A stretch of 18,519 bases of DNA from an uncultured Pseudoflavonifractor sp. (GCA_947575475.1 CANPNN010000007.1:1-18519); one strand, 5' to 3'. Counted from the first letter of the stretch, positions 1 to 6,079 are shown. Made by a program: numbers and translations. Notes: a model not told the origin generated them from the sequence alone.

Positions 1-3
1 GCC

Positions 4-28
4 CCCCGGAACCTTTCGGGTCCCGGGG
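4..28 (-). terminator. Possible terminator stem-loop after the HPr gene
   Basis: Read on the minus strand, positions 28-19 (CCCCGGGACC) pair with 13-4 (GGTTCCGGGG) as a 10-bp stem with one G-U pair and a CGAAA loop. It lies 35 bases past the HPr stop codon, where the terminator of the PTS operon would be expected. The U-tract would fall outside the window, so termination is inferred from the stem and its position only. Confidence 0.4.
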
Positions 29-62
29 TGCTGTTTTCCTTAAAAATACAGGGGCGCAGGGC

Positions 63-323
63 TTAGAAGTTCTCCTTAAAGAACTGCTCCAACTCAGCGC
101 ATACCTTGTCTTCGTTCTCACCCTCAATGGTGACGGTGACGGTTTCACCCTGCTTTACCGCCATGCTCATGAGGCCCATGAGCTTCAGAGCGTTAACGCT
201 CTTGTCGCCCTTGGTGACGGTGACGGTGGTGCCCACATAGCCCTTGACCTGCTTGGCCATGACGCCGGCGGGACGGGCATGGAGCCCCATGGGATCGGTG
301 ATGGTGTACTGGAACTGTTTCAT
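63..323 (-). CDS. HPr family phosphocarrier protein lacking the Ser46 site
   Basis: HPr relays phosphate from enzyme I to the EIIA domain of a sugar PTS in the cytoplasm. The 86-residue product has the usual HPr length. It carries the active-site motif GLHARPAG with His15, and the helix-2 region KSVNALKLMGLMSM at residues 41-54. In Gram-positive HPr the residue two before MG (B. subtilis LKSIMG) is Ser46, the target of HPr kinase in CcpA-dependent catabolite repression. Here the aligned residue is Lys47, so this HPr should transfer phosphate but not be serine-phosphorylated. It is the last gene of the PTS operon, 67 bases after the aldo/keto reductase, with AAGGAAAGGG about 10 bases before ATG. 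A second, canonical HPr for general PTS work is likely elsewhere in the genome (inference). The family call is certain; its dedication to this operon's PTS is inferred from position. Confidence 0.95.
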   Translation of the reverse strand: MKQFQYTITDPMGLHARPAGVMAKQVKGYVGTTVTVTKGDKSVNALKLMGLMSMAVKQGETVTVTIEGENEDKVCAELEQFFKENF

Positions 324-350
324 TGAAATGCATCCCTTTCCTTTGATTTT

Positions 351-362
351 CGCCCGAAGGCG
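351..362 (-). other. Small UUCG-type hairpin before the HPr gene
   Basis: On the minus strand CGCC-TTCG-GGCG forms a short tetraloop hairpin in the aldo/keto reductase to HPr gap, upstream of the HPr ribosome binding site. It may stabilise or mark a processing point for the HPr message. The stem is only 4 bp, so the role is uncertain. Confidence 0.35.
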
Positions 363-399
363 GTTACAAACGGTTACAAAAAGTTACAGATTAGTTACA
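363..399. repeat. Four phased copies of GTTACA
   Basis: GTTACA (TGTAAC on the minus strand) occurs at 363, 373, 383 and 394, a spacing of 10, 10 and 11 bases, which is about one DNA helical turn. The fourth copy overlaps the last codons of the aldo/keto reductase. The array lies just upstream of the HPr gene. It could be a protein-binding array controlling HPr, or a slipped tandem repeat; neither is shown. Confidence 0.7.
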
Positions 400-1386
400 A
401 CTGGCAATAAGGGCGTCCGCGTCGGCCTTCATCCGCAGAAAATCCTCCTGGCTCAAAGGCACGTCCAGAGAACGGGCGGTATCCTCGATCTGGGAAAGTT
501 TTCGGGCGCCGCAGAGCACGTGGATGTTGGGGGAAAGCATAGAATTCCACTTGACAGCCAGATTGGCCAGGGTGCAGCCGTATTTTTCCGCCAGATCCTT
601 CCAGCCAGCCAGCATCCGGTTGACCTTGGGGATATTTTCCGGTCTCCACCAGAGTTTGCCCTGGCGGGCAGAACCCTCCGGAAGAACATAGTCGTCGGAG
701 ATCTTTCCTGCCAGCAGCCCCTGCTCGATGGGGGAGTAGGTCTGGAGGGAGACGCCATGAGATTCACAGAAGGGCAGGAACTCGGTCTCCGGTTTGCGGT
801 CCAGAATGCTCAGCTTCTCCTGGATCACGTCAAGCTGCCCGGCGTCCACATAGTCCTGAAGGACCCGTATGTCCACGTTGGAGGCGCCGATGGCACGGAT
901 CTTGCCCTCCTGCTTCAGTTTCAGCAGCTCGCCCATGGTCTCGGCTACGGGGACCAGACCGTAGGTCTTGCACTGCCAATGGGTGAAAAGAACGTCGATA
1001 TAGTCGGTGCCCAGAGTTTTCAGGCTGACCTCCAGATCCCGGCGGATGGCCTTGGGGGACAGGTCCCGGTAGACGTTGCGCCCTTCCCGGGAAAAGTGGA
1101 GCTCGCCGCCCTCGTCATACCACTGTAGAGCACACTTGGTGGAGAGGACTACCTTGTCCCGGGGCAATTCCCTGAGGGCCTTGGCCACCACTTCCTCGCT
1201 GTGGCCGAAGCCGTACACGCGGGCGGTGTCGACCCAGTTGATGCCCAGATCCACAGCCCGCAGGATGGTGTCTACCGACATCTGGTCGTCGTTATCGCCC
1301 CACCAGCTGCCGCCGCCGATGGCCCAGCAGCCCAGGCCCAGGGCGCTGCACCGAATGCCGGAGCGCCCGATTTCTCTCAATTCCAT
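391..1386 (-). CDS. Aldo/keto reductase
   Basis: NAD(P)H-dependent TIM-barrel oxidoreductase of the aldo/keto reductase superfamily, 331 residues, which is a normal length. The catalytic tetrad is visible: Asp53 and Tyr58 in WVDTARVYGFG, Lys84 in LSTKCA and His136 in LFTHWQ. The cofactor-binding segment IRAIGASN follows, and the product resembles IolS/YajO-type reductases. AAGGAGG lies 8 bases before ATG. It sits inside the PTS operon, 13 bases after the small membrane protein gene. A sensible role is to reduce an aldehyde released by the operon's aldolase, or to oxidise or reduce the incoming sugar. The substrate cannot be read from the sequence. Confidence 0.95.
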   Translation of the reverse strand: MELREIGRSGIRCSALGLGCWAIGGGSWWGDNDDQMSVDTILRAVDLGINWVDTARVYGFGHSEEVVAKALRELPRDKVVLSTKCALQWYDEGGELHFSREGRNVYRDLSPKAIRRDLEVSLKTLGTDYIDVLFTHWQCKTYGLVPVAETMGELLKLKQEGKIRAIGASNVDIRVLQDYVDAGQLDVIQEKLSILDRKPETEFLPFCESHGVSLQTYSPIEQGLLAGKISDDYVLPEGSARQGKLWWRPENIPKVNRMLAGWKDLAEKYGCTLANLAVKWNSMLSPNIHVLCGARKLSQIEDTARSLDVPLSQEDFLRMKADADALIASCN

Positions 1387-1399
1387 AACGCGGTCCTCC

Positions 1400-1600
1400 T
1401 TAAAACTCGGGGATAAATCCCGCCAGAATAACGTCGGCGATGAGGATGCCGTAGCCGATCTTCCGCAGCTGCTTTTCCTTTTCAGACCAGACGTTGTCCG
1501 GGGTTGTCAGCTGCCTCTTTTGAAAGCTGACCTTGGCCGACATAATGCAGCCCATACCCGCCACCAGCAGGATCAACATGAGGATAAATTTGATACTCAT
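1400..1600 (-). CDS. 66-residue membrane protein of the PTS operon
   Basis: I do not recognise this family. The 66-residue product has two hydrophobic segments, about residues 4-21 (FILMLILLVAGMGCIM) and 49-63 (YGILIADVILAGF), separated by a charged stretch rich in Lys, Arg and Glu. It is therefore probably a two-pass inner-membrane protein with a short hydrophilic loop. It lies between the isomerase (6-base gap) and the aldo/keto reductase (13-base gap), both on the same strand, so it is almost certainly co-transcribed. No promoter is visible in front of it. It could be an accessory subunit of the sugar transporter; that is a guess from context. Confidence 0.75.
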   Translation of the reverse strand: MSIKFILMLILLVAGMGCIMSAKVSFQKRQLTTPDNVWSEKEKQLRKIGYGILIADVILAGFIPEF

Positions 1601-1606
1601 GCAGCC

Positions 1607-2251
1607 TTAGGCCTCCACAAGACCTTTGACAAAGGCGGCCAGCTCAGGGTCCTTGCAGCCGGCGTTGAAGCACTCCAGGAACCGGGGGGTCAGGCTTTTC
1701 TTCAGAATGTCCTGATCCATGGCTTTCAATCCCTCGATGAGGGATTTGGCGGTGGCAGCCTTCATGGCAACCAGGGCCGCAGCGTTCCGGTTCTGAGACT
1801 CCTTACGGCCGGGCTCATTGGGATAGCCCATGCCCTTGGGGGAACCAAAGGCCTTTTCAAATATGGTGTGGATATTCAGCTCGGCGCCCCAGCCAAAGCC
1901 CTTGGCGTAAGGAATGGAAAGGGCGTTGCCGTTGTTGATCTGAAGGAACAGATAGGCGTCGCTGGGCTCGATGCAGTAGCCGCACACCACACCGGGGAAG
2001 GCGTTGAGGGCCATAAGGGCCCCCTGGCCGGTGCCGCAGCCGGTGACCACGAAATCAGCAGCGCCGCTGTTGAGCAGGAGGGCGGCCTGAACGCCCAGGT
2101 TCAGGTAGGTCAGGTAGTGGGGATCGTCGTCACACTCCATACCGGTATTGTAGACGGTGTGGCCCATGGGCTCCACCACGTCTTTGAGTTGGGCCAGGAC
2201 GATGGCGTTCTTGGCGGCCTGACTGAACTCGTTCATCATCGCGATCTTCAT
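1607..2251 (-). CDS. RpiB/LacA/LacB family sugar-phosphate isomerase, long form
   Basis: Aldose-ketose isomerase of the RpiB fold. The anion-binding and active-site loop is visible as VVTGCGTGQGALMALN around residues 68-83, with Cys72 at the position of the RpiB/LacB catalytic cysteine. At 214 residues it is clearly longer than classical RpiB (about 150). The extra C-terminal part starts near GFGWGAELNIHTIFEKAFG. From memory this longer form matches the subgroup containing the streptococcal DhuI isomerase of unsaturated-uronate breakdown, but no uronate lyase, hydrolase or KDG gene is nearby, so that role is not supported here. AAGGAGAT precedes ATG. In this operon it probably interconverts an aldose-phosphate and a ketose-phosphate before the aldolase step. 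The family is sure, the substrate unknown. Confidence 0.9.
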   Translation of the reverse strand: MKIAMMNEFSQAAKNAIVLAQLKDVVEPMGHTVYNTGMECDDDPHYLTYLNLGVQAALLLNSGAADFVVTGCGTGQGALMALNAFPGVVCGYCIEPSDAYLFLQINNGNALSIPYAKGFGWGAELNIHTIFEKAFGSPKGMGYPNEPGRKESQNRNAAALVAMKAATAKSLIEGLKAMDQDILKKSLTPRFLECFNAGCKDPELAAFVKGLVEA

Positions 2252-2289
2252 AACTGTTCCGATCTCCTTCCATGGTCCGTTTTTTTAAA

Positions 2290-2323
2290 GCAGGGGCAGG
2301 TGAAGCTTTTCACCTGCCCCTGC
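2290..2323 (-). other. Perfect 15-bp stem-loop between aldolase and isomerase genes
   Basis: GCAGGGGCAGGTGAA at 2290-2304 is perfectly complementary to 2309-2323, leaving a 4-base loop. In the minus-strand mRNA it starts 9 bases after the aldolase stop. It is followed by UUUAAAAAAA rather than a run of U, so full termination is unlikely. Protection of the upstream mRNA 3' end, or partial attenuation that lowers isomerase expression, fits better. Confidence 0.8.
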
Positions 2324-2332
2324 CGCAGAGTC

Positions 2333-3217
2333 TTATTCCTTGCTGCCGTTGTCGGCGAACTCGAAGATATAGCGGTCGTTGGAGCCGATCATCCGGATAT
2401 ATTCCTTGACAAACTTCTTGATGGCCGCCTCGGCAGTCATCATGATGTTCAGGTAGTCGGTGCCGGGTTCCTTCTCCCACTTTTCCTTCATGGCCACCTC
2501 GGCGGCGTGGAAGGCGTCGGTGCAGACGTTGATCTTATTGATGCCGCCGGCAACCGCCTTGCGGATGTTCTCCTCGCCGGAGCCGGAGCCGCCATGGAGG
2601 ACCAGGGGCATCTTCAAAGCGGCTTTCAGCTCGGCCAGACGCTGGAAGTCCAGCTTGGGCACAAAGCCGGCGGGATACTTGCCGTGGGCGGTGCCGATGG
2701 CCACAGCCAGGGCGTCGATACCGGTCCGGGCCACAAAGTCCTTGGCCTGCTCCACGTTGGTGTACATATCGGAGGTCTGGCCGTCGCCGTCGGCGGCCTG
2801 GCCCACATGGCCCAACTCGGCCTCAACGCTGATGCCCTGGGCGTGGGCCAGATCCACGATCATGCGGGTCCGGCGCACGTTTTCCTCGTAGGGAAGGGAG
2901 GAGGCGTCGATCATAACGTTGGTGAAGCCCCGGTGCATGGCATCCACCTCGGTCTCGAAATCAGGACCGTGGTCCAGGTTCAGGCAGATGGGCACGTCGG
3001 CCCGCTCCGCCATAGCGATGATCATGGGGAGGATGTCGTCAGGATGGGCCAGCTTGGCCATCTGCCCCTTGCCCATCTGGACAATGATGGGGGAGTGCTC
3101 CTCGCTGGCGGCCTCGATGACCGCGCGGGCCATCTCCATGTTCACGCTGTTCACCGCCATGACGGCGTAGCCGTCCCGGTTGGCGTTGTCCAGAAGGTAT
3201 TTCATGTTGACTAACAT
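2333..3217 (-). CDS. Class II ketose-(bis)phosphate aldolase (FbaA/GatY family)
   Basis: Zinc-dependent aldolase that cleaves a phosphorylated ketose to dihydroxyacetone phosphate and an aldehyde. It has 294 residues, within the 280-310 range of the family. Visible landmarks are CLNLDHG with Asp82 and metal ligand His83, VEAELGHVG with Glu132 and Glu134, AIGTAHGKY with His178, LVLHGGSG with His208, and the phosphate loop GGINKINVCTD. AGGAGG lies 11 bases before ATG. It follows the EIIC gene with a 68-base gap. Substrates could be fructose-1,6-bisphosphate, tagatose-1,6-bisphosphate or a ketose-1-phosphate. Since no phosphofructokinase or tagatose kinase lies in the operon, direct cleavage of a ketose-1-phosphate is a real possibility. 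Confidence 0.95.
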   Translation of the reverse strand: MLVNMKYLLDNANRDGYAVMAVNSVNMEMARAVIEAASEEHSPIIVQMGKGQMAKLAHPDDILPMIIAMAERADVPICLNLDHGPDFETEVDAMHRGFTNVMIDASSLPYEENVRRTRMIVDLAHAQGISVEAELGHVGQAADGDGQTSDMYTNVEQAKDFVARTGIDALAVAIGTAHGKYPAGFVPKLDFQRLAELKAALKMPLVLHGGSGSGEENIRKAVAGGINKINVCTDAFHAAEVAMKEKWEKEPGTDYLNIMMTAEAAIKKFVKEYIRMIGSNDRYIFEFADNGSKE

Positions 3218-3250
3218 TGCTTTGGGTCCCTCCTAAGTATAGTAGAGGTG

Positions 3251-3270
3251 CAAGGCCGAAACGGCCCTTG
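3251..3270 (-). other. Intercistronic stem-loop after EIIC
   Basis: CAAGGCCG, an AAA loop and CGGCCCTTG form an 8-bp stem with one bulged base, between the EIIC stop and the aldolase ribosome binding site. No U-run follows on the minus strand, so it is more likely an RNA processing or stability element than a terminator. Confidence 0.45.
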
Positions 3271-3285
3271 GAACGAAGATGCAAA

Positions 3286-4401
3286 TTAAAGATCGATATC
3301 CAGCTCCACGATCTCCTCTTCCTTGTTGTCCTCCTCGGAGGGCATCTTCTTCAGCACGGCATAGAGAACACCGGTGATGACAGAGCCGATGACGCAGGCC
3401 AGGACCCACATGGCGGGGTTATTGGACAGAGGCATGACCAGGATGCCGCCGTGGGCGGCCTGGGTATTGACGCCCCAGGTCATGGCCAGGCCGGAGGCGA
3501 TGGCGGAGCCGATCATGGAGGAGGGGATGACGCGCAGGGGATCCTCGGCCACGAAGGGCAGCACGCCCTCGGTGATGAAGCACAGGCCCATGGGGATGCA
3601 GGTGTAAGCGGTATCCTTCTGAGCGCGGGTGAACTTCTTGGGGGCGATGATGGCGGCCAGGCCCATGCCGATGGCGGGAGTCATACCGCCGATGATCTTG
3701 GCGGTCTCAGCGCAGCCGCCGATGCCGTCGGGCATATCAGCATAGAGAGCGTTGGCAGCCATAGAAGCGGTCTTGTTGATGGGGCCGCCCATATCGAAGC
3801 CCATGCAGGCGCCGATGACGGCGCCCACGATGAACAGGGAGCCGGAGGCCAGGCCCTCGATCCAGCCCTGGAAGGCCAGCATGATCATGGACAGAGGACG
3901 CATGAAGATGCCGAAGAACACGAAGGTGGCAACGGCGGTGGCGACCACAGGAATGATGAGCACGGGCATCAGGCCACGGAGAGACTTGAGCAGCTTCCAG
4001 GACTTCATCCACTCCACAAAATAACCGATGAGGAAGCCCATCAGCAGAGCGCCGATGAAGCCGGTCTTGGTGGGGCCGCCGGCAAAGTAGCCGATGGCAA
4101 AGCCGGGGACGATGCCCGGACGGTCGGAAATGGAGAAGGCAACGCCGGCGCACAGGAAGGCGTAAGCCCAGTTAAAGCCGTTGCCGTTCATCTCGCCCAG
4201 CATATGCATAAAGTCGCTGATCTTGGTGATGGAGTAGCCAGAGTAGTTCAGGCCGGCCACCAGGGGCTCGCTCAGGTCGACGCCGGACCAGCTGAAGGCC
4301 TTCTGGATGGCACCCATGATACCGGCCATGACCACCATGGGGATCATAAAGGAAATACCGGTCATAATGTGCTTTTTAATGTCTTTTCCGCTGAGTTTCA
4401 T
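3286..4401 (-). CDS. PTS fructose-family EIIC permease
   Basis: Membrane channel component of a fructose/mannitol-family sugar PTS, 371 residues with about nine hydrophobic segments. Family landmarks are FSISDRPGIVPGF (about residues 89-101), GFDMGGPINKTA and CFITEGVLPFVAEDP, the last corresponding to the conserved (G)ITEG sugar-binding motif. It is a free-standing IIC; IIB and IIA are separate genes directly upstream. The cytoplasmic C-terminus ends in EEEIVELDIDL, almost the same as the EIIA C-terminus (KEEIVDLDLDF). GAGAGGTGG lies about 10 bases before ATG. The sugar taken up cannot be read from sequence; fructose or a related ketose or alditol is most likely. Confidence 0.95.
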   Translation of the reverse strand: MKLSGKDIKKHIMTGISFMIPMVVMAGIMGAIQKAFSWSGVDLSEPLVAGLNYSGYSITKISDFMHMLGEMNGNGFNWAYAFLCAGVAFSISDRPGIVPGFAIGYFAGGPTKTGFIGALLMGFLIGYFVEWMKSWKLLKSLRGLMPVLIIPVVATAVATFVFFGIFMRPLSMIMLAFQGWIEGLASGSLFIVGAVIGACMGFDMGGPINKTASMAANALYADMPDGIGGCAETAKIIGGMTPAIGMGLAAIIAPKKFTRAQKDTAYTCIPMGLCFITEGVLPFVAEDPLRVIPSSMIGSAIASGLAMTWGVNTQAAHGGILVMPLSNNPAMWVLACVIGSVITGVLYAVLKKMPSEEDNKEEEIVELDIDL

Positions 4402-4452
4402 AACTTTTATTCCACCTCTCTACAAATTCTCGCTTTTGGTACGGACACAGGG

Positions 4453-4767
4453 TCATTTGGCAGCCAATTTTTTCTCGATCGTTGCGATCAGGCTCTTAGG
4501 CTGCTTCATGGCCAGGGCGATGGGGATGTCCACGATCCGCTTGTCCTTGAAGCGCTCTTGTCCACGGATGGCAATATCATGGCAATAGATGATGACGTCC
4601 GCTTCTTGGATCTCCTGGGCGGTGGGCTCGTTCTGTACGCCGGCAGAGCCTTGCGTCTCCACCTTGCACCAATGCCCCATCTCCTCGGCGGCCTGCTGAA
4701 GCTTCTCGGCCACGATATAGGTGTGGGCGATACCTGCGGTGCAAGCCGTCACTGCGATGATCTTCAT
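4453..4767 (-). CDS. PTS fructose-family EIIB
   Basis: Cytoplasmic EIIB that takes phosphate from EIIA on a cysteine and passes it to the sugar in EIIC. The 104-residue product has the expected single-domain length. The phosphocysteine loop is ACTAGIAHTYIVAE with Cys9; most fructose EIIB proteins read CPTGIAHT here, so this one has Thr-Ala for Pro-Thr right after the cysteine. KVETQGSAGVQN further on is the family's second signature. AAAGGAGGTG precedes ATG. It is followed by EIIC after 51 bases and preceded by EIIA after 45 bases. Confidence 0.95.
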   Translation of the reverse strand: MKIIAVTACTAGIAHTYIVAEKLQQAAEEMGHWCKVETQGSAGVQNEPTAQEIQEADVIIYCHDIAIRGQERFKDKRIVDIPIALAMKQPKSLIATIEKKLAAK

Positions 4768-4812
4768 TTGCTACACCTCCTTTTGTTGGATTTTGGAGCA
4801 CCCGATATTAGG

Positions 4813-5349
4813 TCAGAAATCGAGGTCGAGGTCCACGATCTCTTCTTTCGCTTCCACAGCCTCCAGCTCGGAGTCGTCGCAGAGAATGGTGTCGATGATC
4901 TCCTGCACCGTTTCGCACTGGCCCAGCTTGACCACCCGGGCCTCGGTGCCCAGCTTCATGGCCAGCTGGCTGAGCAGGAGCTGGTGGTTCTCCACAAAGC
5001 TGCCGTCCACCATGACGCAGAAGAGGAAAATGAGCCGGGTCTCCTGCCAGCCGTCGTCGGAGAGCTCGCTCTCCCAGCGGATGGGGTTCACCGTCTTGCC
5101 GATGGCGATGCCCAGCTTCCTGGCGGCGGGGGAGTGGCCGTGGGGGATGGAGATGCCCTCTCCCATGCCGGTGGGACCTTCGGCCTCCCGGTCATAGATG
5201 TCGGAGACGAACTGGTCCACGTTGTCGATATATCCGTTTTTCAGGAGGGTGCCCGCCAGATTGCGCAGTACCTCATCCTTGGTGGAACCCTCCACCTTCA
5301 GGTCAATGATGGCCGGGTCGAGAATGGTGCTCAGGTCCTTGTTTTCCAT
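4813..5349 (-). CDS. PTS fructose/mannitol-type EIIA
   Basis: Cytoplasmic EIIA (PTS_EIIA type 2 fold) that accepts phosphate from HPr on a histidine. The active-site motif is GISIPHGHS with His70, and the preceding EGPTGMGEG is typical. At 178 residues it is longer than a minimal EIIA (about 150). Part of the excess is an acidic tail ending in KEEIVDLDLDF, which nearly repeats the last residues of EIIC in the same operon. GAGGAGG precedes ATG by 7 bases. The stop of the NERD-like gene lies 12 bases upstream, so the two genes are co-transcribed. Confidence 0.95.
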   Translation of the reverse strand: MENKDLSTILDPAIIDLKVEGSTKDEVLRNLAGTLLKNGYIDNVDQFVSDIYDREAEGPTGMGEGISIPHGHSPAARKLGIAIGKTVNPIRWESELSDDGWQETRLIFLFCVMVDGSFVENHQLLLSQLAMKLGTEARVVKLGQCETVQEIIDTILCDDSELEAVEAKEEIVDLDLDF

Positions 5350-5361
5350 GCCGTGTCCTCC

Positions 5362-5979
5362 TCACTTTTGAATAAGCTGTTTGTACATGGCTTTGATCTC
5401 GTCATCGGGGACGAACTCCCCCTTTACATCCTTCAGCTCGGTCTCGATCTGGCTGAAATGGATGGCCTTGATGTCGCTGCGAAGGTGGGTGAGATCCGCT
5501 TCGTCGCTGAAGGCCAGCCGTGCCTCCACATGGACCTGGGGAAAAGCGGAGACCACCCGGTTCAGGTAGGCGATCATATCCTTGGTAGGGTTGAAATGGC
5601 GGTAGAGATGCTCCTTGCCGTCGGCCTCCATCCGCTTTACGTTCCAGGAATCGTCCCGGGAGCTGCCCCAATATTGGCCGGTAGCTTTGTCGTAGCAGAG
5701 GACCATGATGCCTTTGTTATAAAAAATGATACAGAATTTGGCGCGCTGCTTCTCTTCGTTGACGATGGAGGAGAACACCAGCTTGTGGATCCCGATCTGG
5801 GAGCGGAGATATCCGCTCTCAGAGCAATCCCGCAAAATCACAAAACGCAGAAAATAGGGAAGAAAGCCGCCAAACAGGCAGGCGTATATGTCCCCCTTAT
5901 AACTTTTATGAAGGCGGACACCCTGGAATACCCAGGCCAGCGCCATCACGCCCAGAATGGTCGCGACCAAAAGAATCAT
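5362..5979 (-). CDS. Membrane-anchored protein with a degenerate NERD-like domain
   Basis: First gene of the PTS operon; 205 residues from ATG at 5979. An N-terminal transmembrane helix spans about residues 2-20 and a second hydrophobic stretch lies near 31-49. Residues 82-165 resemble a NERD (nuclease-related) domain by pattern: KGIMVLCYDK, GQYWGSS, a Trp at 112, FNP at 129-131 and LAFSDEAD near 155-162. In true NERD proteins the acidic and lysine residues of a GIFVIETKN-like strand are catalytic; here those places hold Cys and Asp, so it would not be an active nuclease. The start is uncertain: TTG at 6000 or GTG at 5997 or 5988 are also in frame, but none has well-placed Shine-Dalgarno pairing. 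The NERD assignment is my by-eye comparison and is only moderately sure. The gene itself is well supported by operon spacing. Confidence 0.7.
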   Translation of the reverse strand: MILLVATILGVMALAWVFQGVRLHKSYKGDIYACLFGGFLPYFLRFVILRDCSESGYLRSQIGIHKLVFSSIVNEEKQRAKFCIIFYNKGIMVLCYDKATGQYWGSSRDDSWNVKRMEADGKEHLYRHFNPTKDMIAYLNRVVSAFPQVHVEARLAFSDEADLTHLRSDIKAIHFSQIETELKDVKGEFVPDDEIKAMYKQLIQK

Positions 5980-6034
5980 TTTATCCACAGAATGCACCAA
6001 CTCTCACGTACGTATCCTTCATTTATTCGTAATA

Positions 6035-6063
6035 ATTTTACTATAAATCCCCCTTGAAGTCAA
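6035..6063 (-). promoter_or_regulatory. Sigma-A promoter of the PTS operon
   Basis: On the minus strand TTGACT (6063-6058), a 17-base spacer and TAAAAT (6040-6035) form a near-consensus vegetative promoter. Transcription would start near 6028, about 50 bases before the ATG of the first gene. It lies downstream of the terminator after the SLH gene, so the operon is an independent unit. Confidence 0.75.
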
Positions 6064-6079
6064 TGATTTATTAGTAAAA
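6036..6079. promoter_or_regulatory. Large dyad around the PTS promoter, probable operator
   Basis: TTTTACTATAAAT (6036-6048) and ATTTATTAGTAAAA (6066-6079) are inverted copies differing by one inserted base. One arm overlaps the -10 element and the other abuts the -35 element on its upstream side. The arm centres are about 30 bp apart, close to three helical turns. The dyad lies upstream of the predicted transcript start, so it would act as DNA, most simply as a repressor site. No regulator gene lies in the window. Confidence 0.5.

Noticed and set aside
1076..3214. A 712-codon plus-strand open frame opposite the aldo/keto reductase, isomerase and aldolase
   Set aside because: Shadow of three real genes; no ribosome binding site and no family resemblance.
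3217..6057. A 946-codon plus-strand open frame rich in Gly, His and Asp across the PTS operon
   Set aside because: It lies antisense to five well-supported PTS-operon genes (EIIC, EIIB, EIIA, the NERD-like gene and their gaps). Its composition is the usual mirror of high-GC codon bias, and it has no recognisable domain.
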